Shown: one piece after another, positions 63,771-64,000 of the stretch
How the letters are laid out: every line of letters starts with the position of its first letter
How positions within the stretch are numbered: the stretch's first letter is position 1
Assembly: GCA_947503245.1 (NCBI GenBank)
Contig: CANNCV010000002.1
Span: 372,001-436,000 of the forward strand
DNA length: 64,000 bases
DNA from: an uncultured Sphingomonadaceae bacterium
GTDB lineage: Bacteria > Pseudomonadota > Alphaproteobacteria > Sphingomonadales > Sphingomonadaceae
Direction of reading: 5' to 3'
Notes under the pieces: model-generated
Seen by the model: the letters and a program-made list of their open reading frames with translations, nothing else
The model's database searches: none
What the model was told of the DNA's origin: nothing
Program-made: the position numbers and the translations under genes

Positions 63771-64000
63771 CCTGGTTTGACGGGACAATGCTGATAAATA
63801 TTGGCGCTGTTTGCTACATAATCGCCTTTGCTTTGCGCGGTGAATTGAGCCTGAGAGCCCTCACCTTGCTGGGCAATATCTTCTATATCGTCTATTATCT
63901 CACCGTACCGGAAATAACTCTGTGGTTCGCCATTGCATCGACCGTTTTGATGACCATTGCTAATATCGTCGTCATGACACGCATCGCGCTGGAACGAACG
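63767..64000 (+). CDS. Small-TM-domain membrane protein, truncated by window end
   Basis: The first 78 residues of a membrane protein with three hydrophobic segments: MLINIGAVCYIIAFAL, LTLLGNIFYIVYYLTV and LWFAIASTVLMTIANIVVM. Alternating short helices at the N-terminus resemble the Popeye-like membrane domain of some bacterial cyclic-nucleotide-binding proteins, but the diagnostic downstream domain lies outside the window. The ATG at 63767 has GGGGAAGAAG upstream. The gene runs off the right edge. Confidence 0.6.
   Translation, partial: MTWFDGTMLINIGAVCYIIAFALRGELSLRALTLLGNIFYIVYYLTVPEITLWFAIASTVLMTIANIVVMTRIALERT

Noticed and set aside
1-64000. tRNA, rRNA, CRISPR arrays, transposases and prophage genes
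   Set aside because: None was recognised by eye on either strand; a covariance-model scan was not possible here, so a missed tRNA cannot be fully excluded.

Overview
The window looks like a chromosomal segment of an alphaproteobacterium of the order Sphingomonadales. This is an inference from gene content and gene neighbourhoods: the argS-SPOR-nagZ-scpA-scpB-tatABC block, the cpa/tad pilus cluster, TamA/TamB, and several small proteins and lipoproteins of a type seen in sphingomonads. Base composition is moderate for that order, so a marine or freshwater Sphingorhabdus/Parasphingorhabdus-like lineage is plausible but not proven. No rRNA, tRNA, CRISPR array, prophage or insertion sequence was recognised.

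Layout. 1-4.8 kb: cyclopropane fatty acid synthase, a DUF1801 protein, argG, a 0.65 kb non-coding stretch that looks like a structured RNA ending in a terminator hairpin, and a lipoprotein behind a promoter with two 27-bp direct repeats. 4.9-8.1 kb: a terminase-small-subunit-like unknown, then an AT-rich islet with an AvcD-type anti-phage dCTP/dCMP deaminase and a divergent 57-aa gene. 8.2-15.7 kb: uvrA, an unknown lipoprotein, and a cobalamin module (riboswitch, BtuB-type receptor, small membrane protein). 15.9-27.6 kb: MATE transporter, SleB-type cell wall hydrolase, a GGDEF-EAL protein that probably starts at ATT, an RpfF-like crotonase overlapping it convergently, a flavin reductase-crotonase fusion, DUF3667, a GST and a frameshifted Sel1-repeat gene. 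28-40.6 kb: thioesterase, tamB-tamA, bpt, ilvA, a 3-hydroxyisobutyrate dehydrogenase-like gene, an exported amidohydrolase, a small exported protein and a candidate C-rich sRNA. 40.6-47.2 kb: minus-strand operon argS-SPOR-nagZ-scpA-scpB-tatA-tatB-tatC. 47.4-53.3 kb: lipoprotein, ispH, thrB, rnhA, DUF1508, a DAO-type oxidoreductase and an alpha/beta hydrolase. 53.4-60.5 kb: cpaA-cpaB-cpaC-cpaD-cpaE-tadB-tadC without the TadA/CpaF ATPase. 60.6-63.6 kb: tyrosine catabolism (hppD, VOC protein, fahA-like). 63.8-64 kb: a truncated membrane protein.

How the parts fit. Most of the window is core housekeeping: cell envelope assembly (Tam, Tat, NagZ, SleB, SPOR), chromosome segregation (ScpAB), amino-acid metabolism (ArgG, IlvA, ThrB), isoprenoids (IspH) and DNA repair (UvrA). 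The accessory or regulatory content is concentrated in four places: the deaminase islet, the B12-riboswitch module, the possible DSF/c-di-GMP signalling pair, and the incomplete Tad pilus cluster. The best candidate for a little-described system is the AvcD-like deaminase with its divergent small partner gene (6.25-8.09 kb). The structured RNA candidate at 3.3-4.0 kb is second.
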